Of a DNA stretch of 22,791 nucleotides, positions 1-6,500 are shown one piece after another. The DNA is from Actinomycetes bacterium (GTDB lineage Bacteria > Actinomycetota > Thermoleophilia > Solirubrobacterales > 70-9). The DNA lies in the NCBI GenBank assembly GCA_023434465.1, contig JAEYSQ010000008.1, forward strand, positions 1-22,791, read 5' to 3'. The stretch's first letter is position 1. Each line of letters opens with the position of its first letter. Both the position numbers and the translations under genes were made by a program. The notes under the pieces are model-generated. The model saw only the letters and a program-made list of their open reading frames with translations, did not search any database and was not told the origin of the DNA.

Positions 1-80
1 CAACGGCTGGTCTGGTGGCCGAAGTGAACTCCGGCTTCCAGGAGTTCCTGGATTCCTACCTGGGACATGCTTCTCCTTGA
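1..80 (+). CDS. 3' end of an unidentified protein (partial)
   Basis: The frame beginning at base 3 is open from the window edge and reads 25 codons to a TGA at 78-80, ending in ...SGFQEFLDSYLGHASP. Codons are strongly biased to G/C at the third position, like the confident genes here, and the tail looks like a normal helical C-terminus. I do not recognise the family from so short a piece. It converges on the pseudouridine synthase gene, whose stop lies 121 bases away. Confidence 0.5.
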   Translation, partial: TAGLVAEVNSGFQEFLDSYLGHASP

Positions 81-98
81 ATTGGGTGAAAAACGGAT

Positions 99-148
99 CC
101 GCCCGGGCCGTTATCGGTGGAATCCGCACGGAGCCATTCTCCGGGCGG
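99..148. terminator. possible weak bidirectional hairpin between convergent genes
   Basis: CCGCCCGG at 99-106 is matched exactly by CCGGGCGG at 141-148. The loop is 34 bases and no T-run follows. It lies in the 120-base gap between two convergent genes, where a terminator is expected. The long loop makes it uncertain. Nothing else was seen in 81-200. Confidence 0.2.
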
Positions 149-200
149 CAGGAGCCACCGTCGTTTCCCGGGGGTTAGGGAATACGGACAGCAGCCCAGT

Positions 201-962
201 CTAGAGGGATTCGGCGTTGCGTGCGGCTTCGAGAGCCCGGTCCAGATCATCCGGCAAGCTGGCGGTGAACTCCAGCTCCTCGCCGGTCCGGGGGTGGACA
301 AACCCGAGCCGCGAGGAGTGCAGAAACTGGCGGGTGAGGCCGTAACGCAACAGACCTCCGTAGATCTCGTCGCCGACCACCGGATGTCCGATCGCTTCGA
401 GGTGAACCCTGATCTGGTGGGTGCGTCCCGTTTCGAGCCGGACTTCGAGCAGACTTTCCCGACGCAGAGCTTCATTCACCTCGAAGTGGGTTTTCGCTTC
501 ACGCGAACCCGCTCCGTTGACCGCCATCCGGTGCCGTTTGCGAGAAGCCCGGCCGATCGGGGCGTCGATCGTCCCGGTCCTTGACCTGAACCTGCCGTCG
601 GCGAGCGCCGTGTAGATGCGGGACACCTTGCGTTCGCGGATCATCAGCTGCAGGTCGGCGTGGGTTTGCTCCTCGCGGGCGACCACCAACAATCCGCTGG
701 TGCCGCGGTCCAGCCGGTGGACGATGCCGGGGCGGTCCGGATCATCCCCGCCGGCCAGCTCGTCGGCCAGCATCTCGACCAGGGTCTCGCCCTCAAAGGA
801 GGGGGCCGGATGTACGACCAGGTCGGATCCCTTGTCGATCACGGCGAGGAAATCGTCGCGGTAGACGATTCTGTAGCCCCGGGGGCCAGGTTCCGCGACC
901 CGGTCCGGATCTTCCTGATCAGACGCCACCGGTCTCGCTCTCCGGACTCTTTTCGCCTTCAT
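201..962 (-). CDS. rluD: RluA/RluD-family 23S rRNA pseudouridine synthase, no S4 domain
   Basis: Predicted to isomerise uridines in 23S rRNA. The RluA-family catalytic motif HRLDRGTSGLLVV (invariant Asp) lies near residue 84, and ETGRTHQIRVHL and GDEIYGG match the conserved core. It is short at 253 residues: only about 40 residues precede the catalytic domain, so the usual N-terminal S4 RNA-binding domain is absent. The usual NKPxGxxVHP motif reads DKGSDLVVHP. Start is ambiguous. ATG at 962 has GGGGAG upstream and overlaps lspA by 44 nt; GTG at 929 has GGAGAG upstream and overlaps by 11 nt, giving 242 residues. Last gene of the minus-strand cluster after lspA. Family assignment is firm; whether it performs the RluD reaction specifically is inferred from its place beside lspA. 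Confidence 0.88.
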   Translation of the reverse strand: MKAKRVRRARPVASDQEDPDRVAEPGPRGYRIVYRDDFLAVIDKGSDLVVHPAPSFEGETLVEMLADELAGGDDPDRPGIVHRLDRGTSGLLVVAREEQTHADLQLMIRERKVSRIYTALADGRFRSRTGTIDAPIGRASRKRHRMAVNGAGSREAKTHFEVNEALRRESLLEVRLETGRTHQIRVHLEAIGHPVVGDEIYGGLLRYGLTRQFLHSSRLGFVHPRTGEELEFTASLPDDLDRALEAARNAESL

Positions 963-1416
963 TCTCGCGTTCTCCCCAGATCAGGCTGATCGCCAGCATC
1001 ACCACGCCGACCGTGATCGCACAGTCGGCCAGGTTGAAGGCGGGCCAGCTCGGAAAGAGGATGAAGTCGGTTACGTGACCGAGCCGAATCCGGTCGATCA
1101 GGTTCCCGGCCGCTCCACCGAGAATCAGTCCACCGGAAATCCAGGTCAGGTTGCTCTCCGGCGCCGAGGCGATGAATGCACCCAGAGCGACGAGGGCAAC
1201 CGAGGCGAGCACGATCACGAGTATGCCTCCACCTCCGGCCAGGCCAAACGCGACCCCGTCGTTGTGTGTGTGGGTGAAGTCGAGCGGTCCGAAGACGTGA
1301 ATCAGCTCACCGGTCTGGATCGAGTCGACCACGATCCCCTTTGAGATCTGGTCGAGGCTTACAACGAGCGCAGCCAGGAGCCCGGCCCAGATCAGATGCC
1401 GGTAGCCGGGCATCAT
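919..1416 (-). CDS. lspA: lipoprotein signal peptidase (signal peptidase II)
   Basis: Integral membrane aspartyl protease that cleaves the signal peptide of prolipoproteins after lipidation. The 165-residue product is of normal length with four hydrophobic segments. Conserved blocks visible are SLDQISK near the N-terminus, NDGVAFG, GGAAGNLIDRIRLGHVTDFI and FNLADCAI. The catalytic aspartates known in the family correspond to Asp in VTDFI and Asp in NLAD. The start is one of two tandem ATGs at 1416/1413 that overlap the yggT stop (GGATGATG), which suggests translational coupling. The family's usual GAAFG appears as GVAFG. Neighbours are yggT upstream and the pseudouridine synthase downstream, a common actinobacterial order. 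Confidence 0.95.
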   Translation of the reverse strand: MMPGYRHLIWAGLLAALVVSLDQISKGIVVDSIQTGELIHVFGPLDFTHTHNDGVAFGLAGGGGILVIVLASVALVALGAFIASAPESNLTWISGGLILGGAAGNLIDRIRLGHVTDFILFPSWPAFNLADCAITVGVVMLAISLIWGERENEGEKSPESETGGV

Positions 1417-1718
1417 CCCCGCACAAGGGCGACGACGATCTGCTGGCCGATCAGCAGGAGAAAGACGCCGATCACCGGACTGAGATCCAGAGCGAAACCT
1501 CCGCCGCCGACCGGAGGCAGGAACCGCCGGAACAGGTTGAGATAGGGGTCGGTGGTCTGGCGGATGAACTCCGCCACCGACTGGATCACGCGATTGTCGG
1601 GAAGCCGCGGGATCCACGACATCAGGACCCTCAGGAAGACGAGGATGATGTAGACGGTGAAGAGGCCGTTGACGTAGGCGGCAACGTCACCCCGGGTCAC
1701 GGCGAGCACGGCTTCCAC
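1413..1718 (-). CDS. yggT: YggT family membrane protein
   Basis: A 101-residue membrane protein with two hydrophobic segments, about residues 17-35 and 80-98, separated by the family-typical block LMSWIPRLPDNRVIQSVAEF followed by TDPYLNLFRRFLPP. The molecular function of the family is not well established; it is recurrently found next to sepF in the division cluster. It starts at GTG (1718), 3 bases after the proC stop, and its stop overlaps the lspA start. DivIVA, which commonly lies between yggT and lspA in actinobacteria, is missing here. Confidence 0.9.
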   Translation of the reverse strand: MEAVLAVTRGDVAAYVNGLFTVYIILVFLRVLMSWIPRLPDNRVIQSVAEFIRQTTDPYLNLFRRFLPPVGGGGFALDLSPVIGVFLLLIGQQIVVALVRG

Positions 1719-1721
1719 GGC

Positions 1722-2504
1722 TCAGTTCCCGCGCATCCGGGCGAGCGAGGCCTCGAACGCCATTCGAAACGCCTCCGCTCCTCCCGCAGCCGCCAGCGCT
1801 TCAAGTCCCGCTTCGGTCGATCCGCCGGGTGAAGCGACCGCTGTTTCGATCTCGAACGGTGTTCGCTGTTGCAGCAGAGCAGCGGTTCCGGCCATCGACT
1901 CACCGACCATGCGGATCGCGACGTCCGGCTCGAGGCCCCCTGCCGCCCCTTCCTTGCCGAGCGCTTCGGCGACTACCGCAAAATAGGCGGGTGAACAGCC
2001 CATCACGGCGGTCGCGACGTCCATGTCGTCGTCCGGCAGTTCGTAGACCGTGGCGATCGATTCGAGCAGCTGCCGGCATGCGGTGACGATCTTCTCGTCG
2101 GCTCCTTCCGGGTCGGCCATGCAGATCACTCCGGCCCGGACTTCCACAGCCAGGTTCGGCATCAGGCGGATCACCGTGCTTTCGGGAAATTCAGAGGCAA
2201 GTCTTGCGAGCGGAGTCGCGCCGAGCAGCGAAAGCACCGCCCTGGGTGCCGGCAAGCTGGCGGCGAGACCTTCGAGTGAGGCCGGTTTGACCGCGAGCAC
2301 CACCACGTCGGAACCGCGGACCAGTTCCTCATTGGTGGCGACGGCCGTCCCCCCGACTTCTTCGGCTAGCGCCGTCGCCCGACCTGAACCCGAGTCGGTG
2401 AAGAGCATCTTCGCCGGAGAGTTCTTCTCCGCACCGGCCCAGCCCCGGGCCATTGCCGCTGCCATGTTTCCGGAACCTATGAATCCGACGATCATGCCGG
2501 ACAC
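1722..2504 (-). CDS. proC: pyrroline-5-carboxylate reductase
   Basis: Catalyses the last step of proline synthesis, NAD(P)H-dependent reduction of 1-pyrroline-5-carboxylate. The N-terminus has the Rossmann motif GFIGSGNMAAAMARG. VVLAVKP and LMPNLAVEVRAG follow, and the C-terminal helical domain has the ProC signature region SPGGSTEAGLEAL. Length of 260 residues is normal. The start is GTG at 2504 or ATG at 2495 three codons later; neither has a clear ribosome-binding site. It lies 20 bases after sepF and 3 bases before yggT, so it is almost certainly cotranscribed with them. ProC inside the division cluster is a departure from the commonest actinobacterial order. Confidence 0.93.
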   Translation of the reverse strand: MSGMIVGFIGSGNMAAAMARGWAGAEKNSPAKMLFTDSGSGRATALAEEVGGTAVATNEELVRGSDVVVLAVKPASLEGLAASLPAPRAVLSLLGATPLARLASEFPESTVIRLMPNLAVEVRAGVICMADPEGADEKIVTACRQLLESIATVYELPDDDMDVATAVMGCSPAYFAVVAEALGKEGAAGGLEPDVAIRMVGESMAGTAALLQQRTPFEIETAVASPGGSTEAGLEALAAAGGAEAFRMAFEASLARMRGN

Positions 2505-2524
2505 TTTATGGATTCAGGCGAAGC

Positions 2525-3094
2525 TCAGGACTGGTTGAAGAAGCCCTTGTCAATCAGGCGGGCCTTCTCCTCGGCGGAAACCTCGACGTTGCGAGGGGTC
2601 AGCAGGAACACCTTCTCGGCAATTCGCTGCATGCCGCCATCGAGCGCGTAGGTCAGCCCGGAAGCGAAGTCGATGAGTCTCTTCGAAAGTTCATGGTCCG
2701 TGGTCTGGAGGTTCAGGATCACGGGAACCTTGCGCTTGAACTGATCGGCCACCTGCTGGGCATCGTTGAAATTCCGTGGGACGACCAGGTGGACCTGGAC
2801 GTCGTCCCCGTCCCCGTCACCACTGATCGAACGAAGCTGCCGGCTGCTGCGACCCCCGCCGCCGGCGGGCATCGGGTCGTCATCGGAAAAGATGTCGTCG
2901 ATTTCGTCGTGACGGCTACGGCGCGAGGTTGGCAGTCGCCGCACGTTGGCTTCGCGGCTGCGACGGCTGCGGCGATTTTCGTACTCGTCTTCCTCGACGT
3001 AGTCGTCCTCGTAATCGTCGTAGTCGTGATGGTCGTCCTCCTCGGCGAGGCCGAAGTAGACGAGGGTACGGTGCCAGGAATCGCGTAGTGCCAT
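2525..3094 (-). CDS. sepF: cell division protein SepF
   Basis: SepF binds FtsZ and tethers the Z-ring to the membrane. The 189-residue product has a short N-terminal amphipathic stretch (residues 1-16, MALRDSWHRTLVYFGL) that fits the membrane-binding helix. Next comes a very acidic Asp/Glu/Tyr/His segment (19-40), an Arg/Ser-rich segment (41-63), and then the SepF core from about 98 to 175, with VVPRNFNDAQQVAD, VPVILNLQ, RLIDFASGLTYAL and FLLTP. The core and length are typical. The sharply charged acidic-then-basic linker is the distinctive part. FtsZ itself is not in this window. Confidence 0.94.
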   Translation of the reverse strand: MALRDSWHRTLVYFGLAEEDDHHDYDDYEDDYVEEDEYENRRSRRSREANVRRLPTSRRSRHDEIDDIFSDDDPMPAGGGGRSSRQLRSISGDGDGDDVQVHLVVPRNFNDAQQVADQFKRKVPVILNLQTTDHELSKRLIDFASGLTYALDGGMQRIAEKVFLLTPRNVEVSAEEKARLIDKGFFNQS

Positions 3095-3117
3095 AGGTAT
3101 GCGGTCTTTTCTTTCCG

Positions 3118-3135
3118 GGGAGGCCGATTCCTCCC
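3118..3135 (-). promoter_or_regulatory. hairpin in the sepF leader
   Basis: GGGAGG and CCTCCC form a perfect 6-bp stem with a 6-base loop about 25 bases before the sepF ATG. On the minus strand the left arm contains GGAGG, a Shine-Dalgarno-like core, locked in the stem. No other clear ribosome-binding site precedes the ATG. A role in translation control is only a suggestion. Confidence 0.25.
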
Positions 3136-3157
3136 AAGACGGCGACAGGTCGGCCTG

Positions 3158-3163
3158 ATTATC
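3158..3163 (-). promoter_or_regulatory. candidate -10 element of a sepF promoter
   Basis: On the minus strand this reads GATAAT, in the context GGTGATAATC, 64 bases before the sepF ATG. It lies just after the pgeF gene and its small hairpin, where a new transcription unit would start. No convincing -35 was found at 16-18 bases. Confidence 0.3.
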
Positions 3164-3183
3164 ACCGAACTACCCGTTTTGCA

Positions 3184-3203
3184 GCGAAAATCACGCCTTT
3201 CGC
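3184..3203. terminator. small hairpin directly after pgeF
   Basis: GCGAAA (3184-3189) and TTTCGC (3198-3203) form a 6-bp stem with an 8-base loop, starting 3 bases beyond the pgeF stop codon. It is short and A/T-poor downstream, so at most a weak attenuator between pgeF and sepF. Confidence 0.25.
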
Positions 3204-3205
3204 AA

Positions 3206-3967
3206 TCATCCGGCCCCTTCAATCCAGGCGATCCCGGCCTGACGACCGGTTATTCCCTTGTCGCGACGGTGAGAAAAGAACCGTTCATCGCAACAGGTGC
3301 AGATGCCGGCCGACTCGACTTCACCGACTCCCGCCGCGGCCAGCAAACGTCGCGCGACTTCTGGCAGGTCAAGCTTCCGGCCGTCCATCAGTCCCGGACC
3401 GAGACCGGCAAAAGCGGCTTCGACCTCGGGACCGACCTCGAAGCAGCAAGGTCCGATCCCCGGTCCGATCACGGCCGCCACACCGCCGTTTGCCGTCCCC
3501 TGGATTCTTCCCATCGCTTTCTCGATGATCCCGGCAGCGAGACCCCTCCAGCCGCAATGGAGCATCGCCAGTTGATCCGCGCCGAGCAGCGCGACCGGGA
3601 GGCAGTCGGCGACCAGAACCAGGAGCGGACGCCCGGCTTCATCGGTGAGCTGGCCGTCGGCCTCCGGTGGAGGTTCAGGGGCCGGCTTGGCGTAGGGCCC
3701 GGGGATCGGGGGCCCGGCCCGGCCGAGACGCGCCCCGTGGACCTGGCGCCCCATCACCACACGCGCCGCGTCGAAGCCGGCCGCATCGGCCAACCGTAGC
3801 CGGTTGGCGATCACGTCCTGGCGACGGTCATCGGTCAGGATTCCCAGATTGAGCGATTCGAACGGACCGGTGCTGACGCCGCCGACCCGGGTGCTGAAGC
3901 AGACTCTCGCCCGGCCGCCGAGATCGGCTTCGAGCCAGGGCACCCCGTTCTTTTCCCGCCACTTCAC
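3206..3967 (-). CDS. pgeF: PgeF/YfiH-family purine nucleoside phosphorylase (formerly 'laccase domain' protein)
   Basis: Members of this family act as zinc-dependent purine nucleoside phosphorylases or deaminases and, in some bacteria, remove miscorporated L-Ser-containing muropeptide precursors. The 253-residue protein shows the family's metal-binding pattern: GRQVHGARLG (His), VLVADCLPVALL (Cys) and MLHCGWRGLAAGI (His). IGPGIGPCCFEVGPEV and the C-terminal GICTCCDERFFSHRRD also match. I place the start at GTG 3967, overlapping the stop of the CCA gene by 4 nt (GTGA), because upstream residues in the same frame are Arg/Gly-rich and unlike the family. In actinobacteria pgeF usually sits between ftsZ and yggS/sepF; here yggS is missing. 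Confidence 0.9.
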   Translation of the reverse strand: MKWREKNGVPWLEADLGGRARVCFSTRVGGVSTGPFESLNLGILTDDRRQDVIANRLRLADAAGFDAARVVMGRQVHGARLGRAGPPIPGPYAKPAPEPPPEADGQLTDEAGRPLLVLVADCLPVALLGADQLAMLHCGWRGLAAGIIEKAMGRIQGTANGGVAAVIGPGIGPCCFEVGPEVEAAFAGLGPGLMDGRKLDLPEVARRLLAAAGVGEVESAGICTCCDERFFSHRRDKGITGRQAGIAWIEGAG

Positions 3968-5082
3968 CTCGACCCCGAACCTGCCGCCTCGAGGGCAACC
4001 CTGATCTCGGCTTCGGCACCGTCCACTCCCCGGTTCAGCTTCGCCTCGAGGGCGGCGTCCAGACCGGCGCCGATCCGGGGCCCTTCCGGAACTCCCGCGG
4101 CGAGCAGGTCGGCACCGGTGATTTCCAGCTCGACCCACCGCCATTCCTCCTGCCAACGGTCAAGCCAATCAGCTCCTGTGGCCCGGGCCAGCACCAATTC
4201 GAGCGGGGAACGCCCCCGCGCAAGCCGGCATGCCTGCCATGGGGTCGCCGGGTTGGCCGCCAGCGGCGAAATGCGACCGAGATCCCCGAACACCGCTTCG
4301 AGGATCACCTCATCCCGGGGCACCTCGCGCCTCCAGGGTTCGGTCTCGATCAATTCCGTCGCCCGCTCGGCCAGGTCGAGCCGTTCCTCACTGAAATCGA
4401 CCAGGCCCCAGAGCAGCGCCAGCCGGAGAGCTTCCAACGCATTGTCTTCCAGGGCGATCCGTCGCAGTTCGTTCTCGATCCGTTCGCTGGAAACCGTCGC
4501 CAGGTTGACGCTCATCATCAGCTCGGAGGTCTTCGGTTCGAGGTCGAACCCGAACCTGGCCGCATAGCGGGCCGCCCTCAGCGCACGGGTCGGGTCGTCA
4601 ATGAACGAGCGGTCGTGAAGGACGCGCAACACTCCTGATTTGAGGTCGTCGATACCCCCGAACGGGTCGACCAGCTTCGCGTCCTCCTCGATCCCGATCG
4701 CCATCGCGTTGATCGTGAAGTCCCGCCTGACCAGATCATCCTCGAGGCTTCCCGGCGTCACGTCGGGCAGTGCGCCCGGACGGGCGTAAGTCTCGGTCCG
4801 GGCCATCGCGATGTCGACCGGGCTACCTTCGATCAGCAGGGTCACGGTGTTGAACCGGTCATTGCTTCGAAGCTCCGTATCGAGTTTGTGTGCGAGCGGC
4901 TGAGGGTCGCCCTCGGTCACCAGGTCGATGTCATCGACCTTGAAATCGGCCAGGGCATCGCGAATCGCTCCACCGACCAAATACACGGGAATAGCGGCAG
5001 CATCCCGCACCCTTCGGATCGCCGGATGGGTCCAGATCAGGGAAGCGAGACGGTTGAAGTCGGGGTCGATTCCGGGAGTCAT
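3964..5082 (-). CDS. cca: CCA-adding tRNA nucleotidyltransferase (class II)
   Basis: Adds or repairs the 3' CCA end of tRNAs. The nucleotidyltransferase head has LVGGAIRDAL and the metal-binding DDIDLV. RRDFTINAMAIGI and DPTRALRAARYAARFGF complete the class II signature. ATG 5082 gives 372 residues, is preceded by GAGAAG, and begins just before the conserved domain. The frame stays open upstream to 5175, but that extension would run into the divergent gene and is unlike the family. Class II enzymes cannot be split reliably into CCA-adding and poly(A) polymerase types by eye; CCA addition is the default expectation in an actinobacterium. The C-terminal body lacks a recognisable HD domain. Its stop overlaps the pgeF start. 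Confidence 0.88.
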   Translation of the reverse strand: MTPGIDPDFNRLASLIWTHPAIRRVRDAAAIPVYLVGGAIRDALADFKVDDIDLVTEGDPQPLAHKLDTELRSNDRFNTVTLLIEGSPVDIAMARTETYARPGALPDVTPGSLEDDLVRRDFTINAMAIGIEEDAKLVDPFGGIDDLKSGVLRVLHDRSFIDDPTRALRAARYAARFGFDLEPKTSELMMSVNLATVSSERIENELRRIALEDNALEALRLALLWGLVDFSEERLDLAERATELIETEPWRREVPRDEVILEAVFGDLGRISPLAANPATPWQACRLARGRSPLELVLARATGADWLDRWQEEWRWVELEITGADLLAAGVPEGPRIGAGLDAALEAKLNRGVDGAEAEIRVALEAAGSGSR

Positions 5083-5115
5083 CGGTCTTCTCGCGTACCA
5101 TGATCCCTTCTTCGG
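5083..5115. promoter_or_regulatory. 33-bp divergent intergenic region
   Basis: Only 33 bases separate the start codons of cca (minus) and the beta-propeller gene (plus). Any promoters must overlap each other or lie inside the opposite coding sequences. I see no convincing -10/-35 pair for either direction. Confidence 0.3.
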
Positions 5116-6498
5116 ATGACCGATCAACCTGACACCCCCGGCGACGGGCCAAAAAAGACCCCCTGGTACAAGCAAAGGAACAAGGTCCTCGGCCTCGTCC
5201 TGGTCGTCCTCGTGGCGCTCGGCGCGATCGCCCTGATCGCCTGGAACGAGCTGAAGCGGCCGGATGACGTGAGCAATCCGGACGTTCCCTTCGAGCGGCC
5301 GGTCAAGAAGCCGAAGGTAGTTCCCAAGGACAAGACGGTCAACTGGTCAACCTTCCGCCTCAATCCGCAACGCACCGGCTACCTGCCAGTCAACGGCATC
5401 CGCCCTCCCTTCAAACGGATCTGGAAGTACGGCGACCAGCCACTGCTCGAGTTCCCGCCGGTCGTGGTCAACGGGGTCCTTTACTTCGTCGACAACGACG
5501 GCCATGCCCGGGCACTCAACGCCGACACCGGCCGTGAGATCTGGCATCGCCGGATCGCGGCGCTCAATGCCTCCACCCCGCCCTATTCGAAGGGTCGCCT
5601 CTACATCGTCAACCTCGAGCCCGGTCACGTGCTTGCCCTGAATGCCAGGAACGGCAAGCGGATCTGGCAGAAAGATCTGCCCTGTCGCTCGGAGTCCTCC
5701 CCGGTCGTGGTTCACAACCGGGTGTATTTCGGTTGCGAGAATGGGGTCCTCTACGCGCTCAAGTCGCGCAACGGCAAAGAAGTGTGGGCGACTTCGGTTT
5801 CCGGTGCGATCAAGGGCGCACCGGCTTACGAGGATGGCACCCTCTTCGTCGGGGATTACGGGGGCGTGGTCACCGCGGTGAGGGCCAAGACCGGTGCGGT
5901 CAAGTGGCAATCCGACGGGCTCGGTTCCAGCTTCGGCCGCGCCGGGGCCTTCTACTCGACTCCGGCGGTCGCCTACGGAAGGGTCTACCTCGGCAGCAAC
6001 GACGGCCGTGTTTACAGTTTTGACAAGAACACCGGTGAGCTGGCGTGGACCCATTCAACCGGCAACTGGGTCTATTCCGGACCTTCGGTCGCCCAGGTTC
6101 CTGGCACCCCGCCGACCGTCTACATCGGCTCGTTCGACGGCAACGTCTACGCGCTCAACGCGAGATCCGGCGAGACTCGCTGGACCCACTCGATGGGCGG
6201 TCGCGTGATCGGGTCGCTCAGCGTGATCGGCCGGACCGTTTACGCGGCGACTTTCGACGGCACCAACACCTACGGGCTCAGCGCCAGGAACGGACGCCGG
6301 GTCTTCTCTTTCCACACCGGCGCCTACATGCCGGCCGTCTCCGACGGAGAAAAGCTCTACCTGGTCGGATATTCCTCCATCCACGCGTTGAAGCCGATCA
6401 CCCGCAAGCAGTTGCGAGCCGAGCGCCGGGCAAAGGCAAAGCGCAAGGCGGCCCGCAAGAAGGCCCGTAACCGGTCCTCCAAGGCCCAGAACCAGTAA
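5116..6498 (+). CDS. membrane-anchored PQQ-like beta-propeller repeat protein
   Basis: The 460-residue product has a short cytoplasmic N-terminus, one transmembrane segment (about 24-43, VLGLVLVVLVALGAIALIAW), and then an extracytoplasmic beta-propeller. At least seven blade repeats of the form ALNA-x-x-G-x-x-x-W are visible, for example ALNADTGREIW, ALNARNGKRIW, ALKSRNGKEVW, SFDKNTGELAW and ALNARSGETRW. The last, GLSARNGRRVF, has Phe for Trp. The fold resembles BamB and PQQ-dependent dehydrogenases, but I see no enzymatic residues, so a binding or scaffolding role at the cell surface is inferred. The C-terminus (about 428-460) is almost entirely Arg/Lys/Ala. The next gene begins 2 bases after its stop, so the two form an operon. 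Confidence 0.85.
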   Translation: MTDQPDTPGDGPKKTPWYKQRNKVLGLVLVVLVALGAIALIAWNELKRPDDVSNPDVPFERPVKKPKVVPKDKTVNWSTFRLNPQRTGYLPVNGIRPPFKRIWKYGDQPLLEFPPVVVNGVLYFVDNDGHARALNADTGREIWHRRIAALNASTPPYSKGRLYIVNLEPGHVLALNARNGKRIWQKDLPCRSESSPVVVHNRVYFGCENGVLYALKSRNGKEVWATSVSGAIKGAPAYEDGTLFVGDYGGVVTAVRAKTGAVKWQSDGLGSSFGRAGAFYSTPAVAYGRVYLGSNDGRVYSFDKNTGELAWTHSTGNWVYSGPSVAQVPGTPPTVYIGSFDGNVYALNARSGETRWTHSMGGRVIGSLSVIGRTVYAATFDGTNTYGLSARNGRRVFSFHTGAYMPAVSDGEKLYLVGYSSIHALKPITRKQLRAERRAKAKRKAARKKARNRSSKAQNQ

Positions 6499-6500
6499 CG

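Noticed and set aside
3968..4156. Longer N-terminus for PgeF
   Set aside because: The added residues are Arg/Gly-rich and lie inside cca. The GTG at 3967 gives a 4-nt overlap and normal family length.
5083..5175. Longer N-terminus for the CCA enzyme
   Set aside because: It would overlap the divergent gene by 60 bases, and the family sequence begins after the ATG at 5082.
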